64,000 nucleotides of DNA from Rosa chinensis. Its lineage: Eukaryota > Streptophyta > Magnoliopsida > Rosales > Rosaceae. Of this stretch, positions 34,301 through 45,962 are shown one piece after another; the stretch's first letter is position 1; each line of letters opens with the position of its first letter. Both the position numbers and the translations under genes were made by a program. The notes under the pieces are model-generated. The model did no database searches and was not told the origin of the DNA. It saw nothing but the letters and a program-made list of their open reading frames with translations. Location of the stretch: positions 18,301,555-18,365,554 of the forward strand of contig NC_037093.1 in assembly GCF_002994745.2 (NCBI RefSeq). Direction: 5' to 3'.

Positions 34301-35588
34301 GATATAATTTTTTTTTTTTTTTAAGGGATAGGGCGAGGAGTCAAGTGGTTGAGATTCGTTGAGTTTCACCTAAAACTTCATTCTCGAAAGTCGTAGAGCG
34401 CATTAATACGAGTTCGTGGATATGTGAAAAGCGAAAGTCAGAGTTCATATGAAGAATTTATGGTCAGCGGAAAAAGTTTACAGATTTAGAAATTTTCTAT
34501 AAATAAAAAATTCAGAAAAATATCAAAAAACCCTAAATTTCCTTTTTCAGAAACCTGATCCGATTTCTCTCTCTCCACCTCCGACCAACCCAGTTTTTGT
34601 TTTTCGGCTATATCTCGGCTGTTCGACCACCAATCCAACTGCCACTGGTCCCATTCGAATTGCCCCTTCATCCTCTTCAAGTCTGTGGTGGTGGTGCACG
34701 GCGAATCGCCGCCTAGATGACTCAAAGAGGTGGCGGCGCAATTTCGGTCTTGTAGTGATTTCTCCACTTTCCGCTTATGGCCGGGCCACCGGTCGCGTTT
34801 TGAAGCCTAGGAGATGTATATCAATCCCTCCAAGTGGCTTGAACCGATTTGCAGCAAGGAAGGAGAATCAATCAAAAATACGATTTCGGGTTTTTCCAGA
34901 TTCTTAAAGTTTTGAGGTAAATTTTGGCTTACTCTTTCGTTTCTGGACTTTATGGTAGTTATGAAAGTTGTTGTGCATGTTCAGATGAACATTTTGGCAT
35001 AGGTTTCGTGACCTAATTTGGGGGTTGCCGAAGGCGCGTCATGCCAGTTTTTGGGTGTCTGTTTTCATGGTTGTCATCTACTCGTCGATACGAGCATGTT
35101 GATATATTATGGGGTCATGTTGTGATCATTTGATGCATGCTTGGTTTTCCCTAATTTTGATTATCTAGGTTTTCGATCCGTGAGGATCCAACCGTTGGAT
35201 TGACTTGTCATTTTGACATATTGATCATTGGAGTTTTCTGGAGACTTTGGGTGGTCTCGGGTGAAGTTTCATCTTAATTGGCTTCACTTTCGGGTTTTAG
35301 TTCAAACAAGGGTTTCAAACTTTAATTTCTTTGTGTTTCGTGTACTGAGATGAGACCGTATATGATTATGTACTTGACGAAGTTGTCTTAGACGAATGTT
35401 TTATAATTGTGCTATATATCTCGCAGTGAAAGAAGACGTAGCTAGATTTAGGGGTGAGTAATCTCACAGTGTTCTTTTACGAACGAAGTTACTTAATTGT
35501 TTTGGGAGTTATTTATTTAACTGCAAACTATAGTTAATATTAGTGGCATTCCTGAGTGAATGACTACCTGTGTGTATATAAATATACA

Positions 35589-35589
<1 letters not shown>

Positions 35590-35620
<31 letters not shown>
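35590..35620. repeat. (TA)n microsatellite
   Basis: About 31 bp inside the probable LTR. Confidence 0.9.
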
Positions 35621-35624
<4 letters not shown>

Positions 35625-36333
35625 GAATTTGTTGTGATACAAGCAATATTTGTGAGTGAGTTCATATTATTGTTTTGGAGTATGACTTTTTGAAAACAAT
35701 ATGTTGGGAAAAAAATGTTCATTTCTATTGTTTTAAAAAGTGTTGAGGGTGGGTAACATTTTCAGGTCTGGTGCGACCATTTTAATGTTTGATCTGACAA
35801 TTAGTGGTCTGAGGAATTGGGAGTCACAGGTTGTGATTTCTCTTTTTGAGATTTGGGTAACATTTTGGATCTAGTGCAACTCGTTTAATGTTTTGGTATG
35901 AGGGTCTGGTTGATCTAAGGATCTGGGGTTGCAAGTTGTAACCTTAGTGCATGAATATCAAAATACCAAGTCTTTGGCCGGGTGATTGGTTATGATTGAG
36001 TTAGAGTTCTAACCTGTCTGCCAATGTACTGTCATAGGGCATAACCTTGTGTTATGGCACTTGTGGGTACGTGTTTTTAAAAGAGAGTTTCAGGTGTGTA
36101 CTTTCTTTTATTATCCAGGTTGGACCATGGATTTTCATATTGAATTGTTAGGTTAATGATTTATATGATTTTGTCACTAAGTTAACTTTTATTATCCAGG
36201 TTGGACTGGATCTTCACATTTTATATGATTTTGTCATGGTGTGACTTGTATTGTTTCTTTTGAGAAAAGAATATTGGATTTTAAGAAATCATGATGTGTG
36301 TTTCTTTTCCTTGAGTTGACAGGATATGTGTGA

Positions 36334-36615
36334 ATTGCTTCCTTAAATGGAATGAGTGGATTTCTCGTGATATTGGTGTGAGTTGATTTTCTTAGAGTTG
36401 AAAGGTTTTCCTCACGATATTTGTGAGTTGCTTCTTTAAATGGATTGAGTGGATTTCTCGTGATATGATATTGGTGTGAGTTTATTTTCTTAGAGTTGAA
36501 AGGTTTTCTTCGGGATATGTGTGAGTTGCTTCCTTAAATGGAATGAGTGGATTTTTCGTGATATTGGCGGTGTGAGTTTATTTTCTCAGAGTTGAAAGGT
36601 TTTCATCATTATTCA
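36334..36615. repeat. Tandem repeat, three units of ~95 bp
   Basis: Each unit runs TTGCTTC.TTAAATGGA, TGAGTGGATTTCTCGTGATATTGG, then TTTTCTTAGAGTTGAAAGG (units start near 36334, 36428 and 36525). Lies within the probable solo LTR. Confidence 0.88.
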
Positions 36616-37071
36616 TGTGAGTTATGTGGTTCATGTATTTGAGTTTACTCATACAAGCTTTTAAAAGTATACCGGGTTTGTTGTGTGGCAACGCGGTGCA
36701 CTATTTAATGGTGTAGGGGTTAATTCTGTAGGTCAGGGTAATTGCGGGTGAAGCTGAGTTCTAGTAGCAGTTGTACGGGCAGGAAACTAATTTTGTGGCT
36801 TTACTATTGTTAAAAGTTCCGCTATGTATTGAATTCTGATGAGCATTTACTTATTATTTTATTATGCATCTTAATTCGTAAACTTGTGTAATATAATATA
36901 TGACTCTACGGAGTGAGTCTGCATTGACACTGTGCTTTCAGGGCATCAGTTTGTACATGGTTTAAAAGAAAAATTTTATTTATTTATTTTGTATTGATGA
37001 TTGAACCATTCACATCCGGTATAATTATAAGATTATCTTTATTTTTAATTATTTTAAAAATCGAAGCGTGA

Positions 37072-38030
37072 CAGCAACTGTGTGCATGGTTTTGCAAACA
37101 CAACACGGTCAACAGTTTCTTATCATTACCCTAATCCTCTAAGTTAGAATAATATAAATATTATTTCTTGGTTTTAATAGTTGTCAAGTTTATGATGATA
37201 CTAAATCTAGGGCCGTATAGCTGTTGTTCTCATTCTTTAATACTTCTTTTCCATGTATCATTTTACATGGTGGTCGTTAATTTGAACACTTGCAAAGCAT
37301 TCAATCACAATGCCTATATGGTCAAGGGTTTGTTGCAGGGTTCGGCAAATCTTAAGACAAGGGTTCTAATTGTGTTTTTTGTTTTTGTTTATTCACCTTC
37401 AGTAAACTAAAATACTAAATAGCTAGGGCAAAGAGCCGGTCCATTAAGTTTTGATCTCGTGCCGATGGGGTTAAACGACTATGAGTCTATGACAATTGCT
37501 CCAATCGATAATATTAATTGTTCGTCTGGACGATTTCAGTTCACATCTTTGGCTTCCCAACGAGCTTCCTCACCTTGCCCGCCTGTCATTTTCATTTCAT
37601 TGGGTTCGGTTTTGGATGTTGGACTTGTTAGAGTTTGTGTGCATGGACTTGGCTATGAATAACAAGGTGACGATCAAATGCCGATTCTAGTTGACTCCGG
37701 AGGTGGCGGGTATCAACTTCAAGTTTGAGAAGCTAATTGATTGTTGTTAATTTAGCCTCTGGGTTGCTCAACCATGTTGGGCGCTTTCAGCCCTTGACAG
37801 ACTCTGCATTATATTAGTGCTACCGAAGACTAATCCTAGCAAAACCATGTCACCACTCCACTTTTTATTTGCGCCCTACAATATTTTAAAAGATGATTGA
37901 TATTGACACTTCATTTAATGAGTCACACTAAATATGAAATGAAAGTTTCAATCCCCATCAAAGAACTCTTGTTGAAAGCAAAAATGTCTATTTATGCTTT
38001 ATTGTTAAATTAAATTTGATCTCGACTATG
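37072..38030. other. Non-coding stretch
   Basis: Open frames at 37168-37410 and 37459-37662 show no recognised domain and typical intergenic base composition. No gene is called. Confidence 0.35.
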
Positions 38031-38043
38031 AATCAAAGGTAAT

Positions 38044-38925
38044 AGAATTGTAACCAAATCGTACTTGCATTGTTTTGCAGAGCTCCAAAGAATCTGGAGT
38101 GCCCTAAGTCAAGGTTTTGAGAACTTCTGCTCGTTCAGCGCTCGGGATCGGTGAGGGTTTGTCTCGCCGCTATTAGGCCGTTGCTGGACGGGTGTTGAAC
38201 TCTATTTGCTCGGGGAGTTCAGAGGGAGAGGCTTCTAGCTCAAGGTGTTGGATGGGGGCTAGGTGAGTTTCTAGACGAAATCACTAGGTGTGGTCGCGTT
38301 GTGCAGGGATGGCTGGTTTCGCGCGTGGGCTCTGCAGATCTCGGCAGCGTGATTCTGATGGTTTGAGCGACAGCGTAGTTCTGAGGAGCTGTGCAGTAGT
38401 GAAGATTTAGAGGATCCGGGCAGCGGCTTTTGATTCTGGAGGGGTGCATGGCGAGGCCAAGTGATAGGCGTTGTAAGCTGGGTCGGGCCAGCGCGGCTTG
38501 ATTGAGCATGGGTCGGTGCGGCAAGCTACAGTGGATTGGTGGTGGGAGCGGACAGCGCTGCACGGGCATACTTATGAGGGAGATGAAAGTTTGGGCCTGC
38601 TCCAAATCCTATTGGGCCTTGTGGTTTTGGGCTTCTTCTCTTTGGGTTACCCTATCGGGCCTTTAATTGGGCTAGGGCTTTGGCCCTTGGTCCAAACCTA
38701 TGTTTTTGACAATTTGTCTAATTATAATAATTTCCTTGTATTAGGATCTAGATCTCTAGATACCAATGAAGGATCCCCGCTACCTCTACATATTTGAATG
38801 TATAATAAGTACTACCATTATCTTCTTATCTGTCTATAAATGGCAGTGGAAGGGTATGTAACGGCCTATTTTGGTTTGTGATCCAAATATTATTTCGCCC
38901 GCAGGGCTTGATTCAAAAAAAAAAA
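38044..38925 (+). mobile_element. Retroposon with poly-A tail and target duplication (copy 2 of a family)
   Basis: AATCAAAGGTAAT (38031-38043) before the insert recurs as AATCAAAGGGTAAT right after the poly-A run (38915-38927). This marks an L1-type target-primed insertion. The 3' ~160 bp match the retroposon ending at 32994. The body has no recognisable protein; the open frame at 38240-38605 on the minus strand is not shared by the other copy. Confidence 0.75.
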
Positions 38926-39079
38926 AATCAAAGGGTAATGTATTAATAAAATCGTAGACTTGCAAGAATTTTTTTCTCCTATTCTATTATCTTTTGCTTT
39001 AATAACTTTCATTTTTCGATAAAAATTTACACTACTTTTCTTTTTGTTTGATCATGCATGTGTCAAAATTTTAGTTTTT

Positions 39080-39372
39080 TTTTTTTTTTTTGGAAGAGGG
39101 TAAATTGGCTCGGTCTAATGTTGGTAGCAAGGTTGTATCATTACTCTCGGGATTGGGTATCTTTCATGGTAGCTCATGGTTTCGAGCATAAAATTTAGTT
39201 AGGGGTTGGGCTCTCTTGGCTCATGGATGTTGCTATTAGCGACGGACCCGTAACTACGGATCTTTGTAGGAATGTGTGTCTTGATGTAGGACCACAATCG
39301 GTCATTCCAATGGATTGTAATCTTTTCAGTTATTAATGGATTTTATTTCTTCTCAAAAAAAAAAAAACAACT
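39080..39372 (+). mobile_element. Retroposon-like segment with poly-A tail
   Basis: Runs from a poly-T stretch (39076-39092) to a poly-A stretch (39355-39367). The 3' part, ATGGATTTTATTTCTTCTC before the tail, is typical of plant LINE 3' ends. No target duplication or protein was confirmed. Confidence 0.4.
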
Positions 39373-40020
39373 TCTCTATAGTTTTCTGTATTATATATAG
39401 GGAAGCGGAAATCAAAATCTCAATAACTTTTCTGCTTTAACTTCAACAGATTTCTTATTTTATAGTCTCCATAATTCTTTCATGTAAATTTAGGGAATTT
39501 TTTTTTTCATCACTATCCCTAAAATGAGGATATGTATATGGAATCTGTTCAAGTAAAAATGACTCATATTTTCCTGAAGAAAAATCATAATATGGAGAAG
39601 TTATAAGAGCTGCTTTGATATGCCACATTTACCTGGTCTAAATACACTAAAAGTTGTATTTATCTCTCCGACGCAAAGAATAATCACATAATGCATTATT
39701 GATGGAGTATTAGAGTATGATATTTCTTTTTTGGTCGTATATATACACACTAAATAATCAAATAGCGTCGGCTAGCTGGCGCATGAAGATGAAGTTCCAG
39801 CTGTGATAACTTGTATATTGTACGCTCACGAGCTGTGCTCAATTAGTCGATAGCTAAGCTTAATTAATCAGATCAATTCATCTAAGTTTGTTACAACCAA
39901 TTAATCTACGCCTGCTGTGAAAACTGAACCCACTGGTCCACTTGAATGATGTAAGATTAAGACTCTACGGTCCACTGTTACGAGTCGTAATGACACTACC
40001 TGGTGTGACCAGTATTTTGG
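39373..40020. other. Upstream region of the polyol transporter gene
   Basis: AT-rich intergenic DNA that should hold the promoter-proximal control elements. No mobile element ends seen in it. Confidence 0.45.
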
Positions 40021-40162
40021 GGTCTATATATACCCACACTCCTAATAGCTTAGCTCTAACCCAGCACTACTACTCCACAGTTATTTCATCCTCCTCAAAT
40101 TAATCACCACATAACCAAGTCTCTCCCTATAGCTCCGAGTCCATCTCCAGTTTATTAACGAG
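40021..40162 (+). promoter_or_regulatory. Core promoter and 5' leader of the polyol transporter
   Basis: A clear TATA element, CTATATATACCC, lies at 40024-40035, about 130 nt before the ATG. Transcription would start near 40060. The leader CAGCACTACTACTCCACAG.. has no upstream ATG before 40163. Confidence 0.6.
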
Positions 40163-42874
40163 ATGGCTGACCGGAGAGCTGAAGAAAATGTCGTCTCCGG
40201 CCAACCCATCCAGAAAACCATTGCAGATTTCGATCCCGCTCCCAAACCCAAGAGAAACAAGTTCGCTTTTGCTTGTGCTATGTTGGCTTCCATGACTTCT
40301 ATCCTACTCGGTTATGGTAAGTAATCGTTTATGTTTCTTTCATTTTGAAATATGATATTCGGGGAGGAGAGACCTGAACTCGAGATATCTTGAGAACTGT
40401 GTTGTCTTTATATAGATACACACATACACGCACATACATATGCATGTGGTGGTTAAGTTTTTTGTGTTATCTACAGATATTGGTGTAATGAGTGGAGCGG
40501 TGATCTTCATCCAAGACGACCTCCATGTCTCCGACGGGCAGATCGAAGTTCTAGTCGGAATTCTGAATCTCTACTCCCTCATCGGCTCCGCTGCCGCCGG
40601 CAGGACGTCCGACTGGATTGGACGTCGGTATACCATAGTCTTCGCCGGAGCCATCTTCTTCGCCGGAGCTCTTCTCATGGGCTTCGCCACCAACTATTCC
40701 TTCCTCATGTTTGGGAGGTTTGTTGCCGGAATCGGCGTTGGTTATGCCCTCATGATTGCTCCTGTCTACACCGCGGAAGTTTCTCCGGCGTCGTCTCGTG
40801 GTTTCCTCACGTCTTTCCCTGAGGTAGGTTTGTTCGTTTGTTTCTGGCTTGTTAGTTAAAATCTTTGAAGCACTTATCAAGAAAGCTTTAGAATATGCTC
40901 TTGGATTTTACCCACAAAGCACCAAAGTCCAAAGGCAACACCCATCCTTTCTCTGAGTTTTGGTCTTTTGGTTATGGTTGGAACTTTTCTGACAATATTG
41001 AAAAACCGTTTATTTTCAACTCACCACTTTTGTTCTCCTCTTTTTTTTTTTTATCGAAATGAAATTTACCAAACTCAATCAAGAGAGTACAAATCAGGCC
41101 AATAAACTCTCCTTTTGGCCTCTAAAACAATTAATTTGCTTTTAACAAATCATATAGCCAAAAGGACCTACATCCTTACTGTTCATAGATTGAACCATCT
41201 TCAATAAGTTCCTTTCCAGACCATGAGCTACTGGGATAGTTTTTTTGCGCACATGATTCCAAGTCACAAATTCAAACTCCCGCAACAGAGATCGGACTCC
41301 ATCCAAAACAAGCCCAATTGAATATTATGCAAAGAATTTATAGTTGTTGGCTAACATATTTCGTAAGCAATTGAATATTATGTATAAAACTTTTTTGGAT
41401 TTGTTTTACAAAATTTATCTACACATCATTATGGCCTATTTGACTAGTAAATTGCCTCACATCATTTAATAAATAAATTTGATATACAAATTCAGAATAC
41501 TTATCAAATTCTTATTGGTCGAGTTGAGTTTGTTGTCTTGTTTTTTTTTCTTTTTCTGAATAGCTCGGTTTTTTTTTCCCCCCTTCCTTGGAGGCAAACT
41601 ATGCCCACGAAGTTGGGAAAAATTTTTTGGTTATCATACTTACCTCATTTTTTTTTTATGCTTTCATCTCTAATAAAGTACTTTTTTCTTTTTTTCTTTT
41701 TTTCTTTTTGAGAACATAATAAAGTACTAACCGATGTTTGGTTGTTTGAAACTTTGAGCAGGTGTTTATCAATGCCGGAATCTTATTGGGGTACATATCC
41801 AACTGGGCATTCTCCAAGCTCGCACTTAACCTAGGCTGGCGTCTCATGCTCGGCGTCGGTGCAATACCCTCCGTCTTCCTCGCCCTCGGCGTCTTAGCCA
41901 TGCCGGAATCCCCTCGCTGGCTCGTCATGCAGGGCCGTCTTGGCGACGCCAAGAGAGTCCTCGACCGAACTTCAGACTCCATGGAAGAGTCCAAACTCCG
42001 ACTCGCCGACATCAAAGAAGCCGCCGGAATCCCCGAGCACTGCAACGAGGACGTCGTTCAAGTCCCAAAACGCAGCCACGGTGAAGACGTCTGGAAAGAG
42101 CTCATACTCCGCCCAACCCCCGCCGTCCGTCACATTCTCATCGCCGCCGTCGGTATACACTTCTTCCAACAAGCCTCGGGCATCGACGCCGTCGTTTTGT
42201 ACAGCCCGAGAATCTTCAAAAAGGCCGGAATAAAGTCCAAGACCAAACTCCTCCTCGCCACCATAGCCGTCGGATCCGTCAAGACAGTCTTCATCCTCGT
42301 CGCAACGTTTCTTCTGGACAGGATAGGACGCCGTCCTTTGCTTCTTACCAGCGTAGCAGGGATGATAGCCTCACTTGGTTGTCTCGGTTTCAGCCTCACC
42401 ATCATCGAACACAGCGACGAGAAGATCATGTGGGCCATTGTTCTCTCCATCAGTATGGTCTTATTCTACGTGGCGTTCTTCTCCATCGGAATGGGCCCCA
42501 TCACGTGGGTCTACAGCTCCGAGATCTTCCCGTTAAAGCTACGAGCTCAGGGGTGTAGCATTGGAGTCGCCGTCAACAGAGTCGTCAGTGGAGTACTCTC
42601 AATGACTTTTTTATCCCTGTACAAGGCCATAACTATTGGCGGAGCCTTCTTTCTTTTCGCCGGAATTGCGACGGTTGGCTGGGTGTTCTTCTATACAATG
42701 CTGCCGGAGACACGGGGGAGAACCCTTGAAGATATGGAGGTTCTTTTTGGGAAGTTCCACAAGTGGAAAGAGGCCAATGCTCTGCTCAAGAATAAGCGTG
42801 CCAATCCTAATAGTAACGAGAACAACACCGGCAACGGTGGTCAGGTTCAGTTAGGAACAAAAGGGCAAGATTAG
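40163..42874 (+). CDS. Polyol (sorbitol-type) transporter, MFS sugar-porter family, three exons
   Basis: Predicted H+-coupled polyol/monosaccharide carrier of the plant plasma membrane (PLT/SOT group). Exons: 40163-40316, 40477-40823 and 41762-42874, all with GT-AG introns (GTTATG|GTAAGT, TACAG|ATATTGG, CCTGAG|GTAGG, GAGCAG|GTGTTT). They join in frame to 537 residues, normal for the family. Signatures: GRTSDWIGRR (93-102, loop 2-3), PESPRWL (215-221), QQASGID (303-309, TM7), DRIGRRP (353-359, loop 8-9), GPITWVYSSEIFP (412-424) and PETRGRT (482-488). The N-terminus MADRRAEENVVSGQP is cytosolic. The start was chosen because exon 1 supplies TM1 up to LLGYD, which joins IGVMSGA. Transport of sorbitol specifically is inferred from family resemblance, not shown. 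Confidence 0.93.
40824..41761 (+). other. Intron 2 of the polyol transporter
   Basis: 938 bp, T-rich, with several poly-T runs near 41040 and 41650-41710. Unlike intron 2 of the paralogue, it holds no MITE. Its first ~130 bp and last ~100 bp align with the paralogue's intron. Confidence 0.85.
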
Positions 42875-43490
42875 GGTTGGTGATGACAATATATATATAG
42901 TAGAGTAGAAGAAGCTCAACCCATAGTCTGAAAATTTTTGTATGCGTGCGGATTATATATAACCGGCACATACAAAAGCTTATCAGAAGGCAAATGGTAT
43001 AAGAATGGTTGATGGCTCGGCCCCTTCAAGGAGAAAAATCAAATGCAATGATGAAAACAAAGTTTTATATGTGTATTCATTGTACAAGGTTGTGCTTGAC
43101 ATTTGCTTACCATTTGTAGGTTTTTTATTTTTTCCTCTTTTGGTGACTCGTGAGACTGTATTTCAGAAACTAGAAATAATAGTAGTCATGAGTGAATTAT
43201 CATGAATGTGTGTTCAGATCATGAATGAATTATCAATTTTTAACTAGTAACAAAAAAAAAATTATCAATTTCTTAACTAATGTCTCTAAGATCTGGAAAA
43301 AAATTTGTATCGACCTAAATATTTGACAACGCGATTATATAGATTCCAAATTGAGTGTTTATTATACCTCTGAACCCAAAAGTACAATTATGGATACTGT
43401 TTGTGATAAAGTTCTTAATACGCCATTAACTGTATGTATAATTTAGGTCCAGAAAATAAAGAAATAGTGAGGCAATGTTAATATTTGCAT
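42875..43490 (+). other. 3' flank of the polyol transporter, duplicated downstream of the paralogue
   Basis: Matches 47607-48052 plus 55155-55314. It contains a short TA run at 42887-42899, where the paralogue has a large insertion, and the sequence TTTGACAACGCG near 43333, the empty-site counterpart of the copia target in the paralogue's flank. Confidence 0.85.
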
Positions 43491-43665
43491 TCAAAACATT
43501 CTAAAGAACCAAATACAACGATCCAATAATTGGGAAGGGAAGGCTGTGATGAATGAAAGGCTCCTGTACATGAATGAAAAGGAACCTGCATTTAATAGTG
43601 CCATTCATGCTTTTGTCCATGATAGTTCCTTTAATGTTGATGGCGATTATTAACTCACTGTCAGC

Positions 43666-44100
43666 TAGGGGCAGCCCATGGGCCCAGGGCCTTACGGGCT
43701 TTTTAGGGTCGGGTCGGGCAAGGCTTTTTTGGGTGGGCAGGGCCGAGCCCATTATATTTATATGTCATATTATTTTGTTAAAAAAAATACAAAAAACAAT
43801 GAAAAAATGATGATACGTTAATGATTGAACAAAATAAAATACAAAATTAAAAAAATATATGGCCTAATGCAATAATTAGTTCAATATAACTACATAAAAA
43901 TATATTAATACAAAAATTGAATGGGTTTTCGGGCGGGCTTTAATGGGCATATAACGGGCCGGGCCGCGGGCCGGGCTTTGAACCCTCCGCCCTAGCCCTG
44001 CCTCGTGCCCAATGGGCAAGGTCGAGATGGGCTTTGTTGCGGGCCGGGCCGGGCGGGAGCCCATGGGCTTTTAGGTCCGCGGGCCAAATGATGACCCATA
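43666..44100. mobile_element. hAT-like element with perfect 8-bp target duplication
   Basis: CTGTCAGC at 43658-43665 and 44101-44108 flank an insert that begins TAGGGGCAGCCCATGGGC and ends with …GGAGCCCATGGGC…ATGACCCATA. Ends are G/C-rich with GGGCCGGGCC words; the centre is AT-rich. No transposase. It lies between the two transporter copies. Confidence 0.88.
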
Positions 44101-44180
44101 CTGTCAGCCTTTTCACACCCCCTTTAAATTTTTAATAATATTTTATCCCAAATCTTTTTGTACTTTTCGCTGGTGTGGGT

Positions 44181-44212
44181 GGGGGGGGGGGGGGGGGGGG
44201 GAGGGGGGGGGA
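44181..44212. repeat. G-tract
   Basis: About 20 G in a row, then a further G-rich run ending GAGAGAG, directly before the rearranged start of the paralogue. Exact length is likely unreliable in assembly. Confidence 0.85.
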
Positions 44213-44831
44213 GAGAGTGAAATTTGCACACCCAAGACGACCTCCATCCAGATATCGGTGTAATGAGTGGAGCGGTGATCTTCATCCAAGACGACCTTCA
44301 TGTCTCCGACGTGCAGATCGAAGTTCTAGTCGGAATTTTGAATCTCTACTCCCTCATCGGTTCCGCCGCCGCCGGCAGGACGTCCGACTGGATTGGACGT
44401 CGGTATACCATAGTCCTCGCCGAAGCCATCTTCTTCGCCGGAGCTCTTCTCATGGGCTTCGCCACCAACTACTCCTTCCTCATGTTTGGGAGATTTGTTG
44501 TTGGAATCGGCGTCGGTTATGCCCTCATGATTGCTCCTGTCTACACCGCCGAAGTCTCTCCGGCGTCGTCTCGTGGTTTCCTCACGTCTTTCCCTGAGGT
44601 AGGTTGGTTGGTTTTTTTGTTTCTGCCTTTCTGGCTTGTTAGTTAAATTATAATCTTTGAAGCACTTATCAAGAGAGCTTTAGAATATGCTCTTGGATTT
44701 TATCCAACAAAGCACCAAAGTCCAAGGCAACACAACCCTTTCTTCGAGTTTTGGTCATTTGGATATTGTTGGAAGTTGGAACTCGTTTACTTTCAGCTCA
44801 CCACTTTTTGTTATTTTTAGTGAAGACTTTA

Positions 44832-45383
44832 GGGCATCTCCAACAGACTAGCTAAATTCAATTTTTAGCTATATATAACTATTTTTAAAACAAAAATCAA
44901 CTCCAACAGACTAGCTATACCCAAGTTAAATTTAACTTTAGCTAAAATGGCTAGCTATATTTAGCTAGAGAATCTTGTATAGTTAAAGCAAAAGTTATAT
45001 TTATCTCTCCTCTTTTGTCCACATGTCAGTTTATAATTTGATAAAATTTAGTATATTATTTACAAATAGCTACTACTGCTGGAGCAACATGGATTCAAAT
45101 TTGCTCACCACTTTTATTTTGTGGTGATATCACCACCCTATTAAAACTTGTCACATCATATAAAATCAATTGAATACTTAAAATATAATTTTTTAATAAA
45201 ACATCATAATTACCTATAATTGTGTTTTATGACACATGTCAGTTTCTTATTGGGTGGTGGTATCACCATCAAAGTATTGGTGGTGAGCAAATTTGAATCC
45301 GAGCAACATTGTTAAATCAATAGCTATATTTCACATCTTTAACTAAATTTAACTAAAAAGTAATTGGTACTGTTGGAGATGCT
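44832..45383. mobile_element. PIF/Harbinger-type MITE in intron 2 of the paralogue
   Basis: Ends GGGCATCTCCAACAG…CTGTTGGAGATGCT with TTA on both sides (44829-44831 and 45384-45386). Sub-terminal AACTCCAACAGACTAGCTA repeats the end motif. Absent from the intact gene. It is split by a smaller MITE at 45091-45300. Confidence 0.75.
45091..45300. mobile_element. Mutator-like MITE nested in the Harbinger-type MITE
   Basis: 210 bp with ends GGATTCAAATTTGCTCACC…GGTGAGCAAATTTGAATCC, perfect inverse complements. Flanked by a perfect 9-bp duplication GAGCAACAT (45082-45090 and 45301-45309). No coding capacity. Confidence 0.93.
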
Positions 45384-45699
45384 TTAAAGAGTTAATTAGG
45401 TAAATATTTGGTAAGCCATTGAATATTAAATAGAAACCTTTTTTCGGTTTGGTTTTACAAAATTGTAATTGCATTACATATGCCCAGACACAAATACAGA
45501 ATATTTATCTTGAGTTGAGTTTGTTGTCGACCCATGCCAAGATTTTGATCCACTTTTTTGGGCTTCTTTGTAAGTCAATTCTTCTCGTTCGCTTAGACTT
45601 GCTCTATCTATGCCCACGAAGTTGGGAAAAACGTTTTGGTTATCAAACTCACCTCAATTTTTTTTTTGTTTAATGGTTTCATCTCTAATAAAGTACTAA

Positions 45700-45962
45700 G
45701 AGCAAGTTCATCCGTTGGGTCACCAGGTCACCCACTATTCACTGCTTTTTAGTGTTAATTTCATCCTCTGGGTCACGAGCACAGTGTATTTCGTGCCCTG
45801 GGTCAACCTGTACAGTGTTCTGGGTCACCATGGTGACCTGCACAGTGTATTTCGTGCCTTGGGTCACAGGCACAGTGTATTTCGTGACCCAGAGAATGAA
45901 AAATATACACTAAAAAGCAGTGAATAGTAGGTGACCCGGTGACCCAACGGGTGAACTTACTC
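45700..45962. mobile_element. Tourist-like (PIF/Harbinger) MITE in intron 2 of the paralogue
   Basis: Ends GAGCAAGTTCATCCGTTGGG…CCCAACGGGTGAACTTACTC, TAA on both sides (45697-45699 and 45963-45965). Internal GGGTCAC/CACAGTGTATTTCGTG repeats. Same family as 30351-30599; absent from the intact gene. Confidence 0.85.

Larger units (their letters stand above)
34300..37071 (+). mobile_element. Probable solo LTR of a gypsy (Tekay/Del-like) element
   Basis: Long non-coding sequence with landmarks I associate with these LTRs: a leader-like stretch AACCCTAAATTTCC.., the phrase GGATCCAACCGTTGGAT, GGTGAGTAATCTCACAGTG, and a terminus AAATCGAAGCGTGACA at 37056-37071. No primer-binding site or polyprotein follows, so it is a solo or orphan LTR. 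The left edge is uncertain (somewhere in 34300-34500) and I could not confirm a target duplication. The minus-strand open frames at 34486-34767 are probably incidental. Confidence 0.5.

Noticed and set aside
34486..34767. 93-residue minus-strand frame with basic content
   Set aside because: Lies in a probable LTR leader on the opposite strand to the LTR's direction, with no recognised domain.
43005..43205. Small frame downstream of the transporter, with a similar one at 47647-47871
   Set aside because: The two copies are 3'-flank duplicates, their frames differ in length and start, and the sequence behaves as a 3' UTR.
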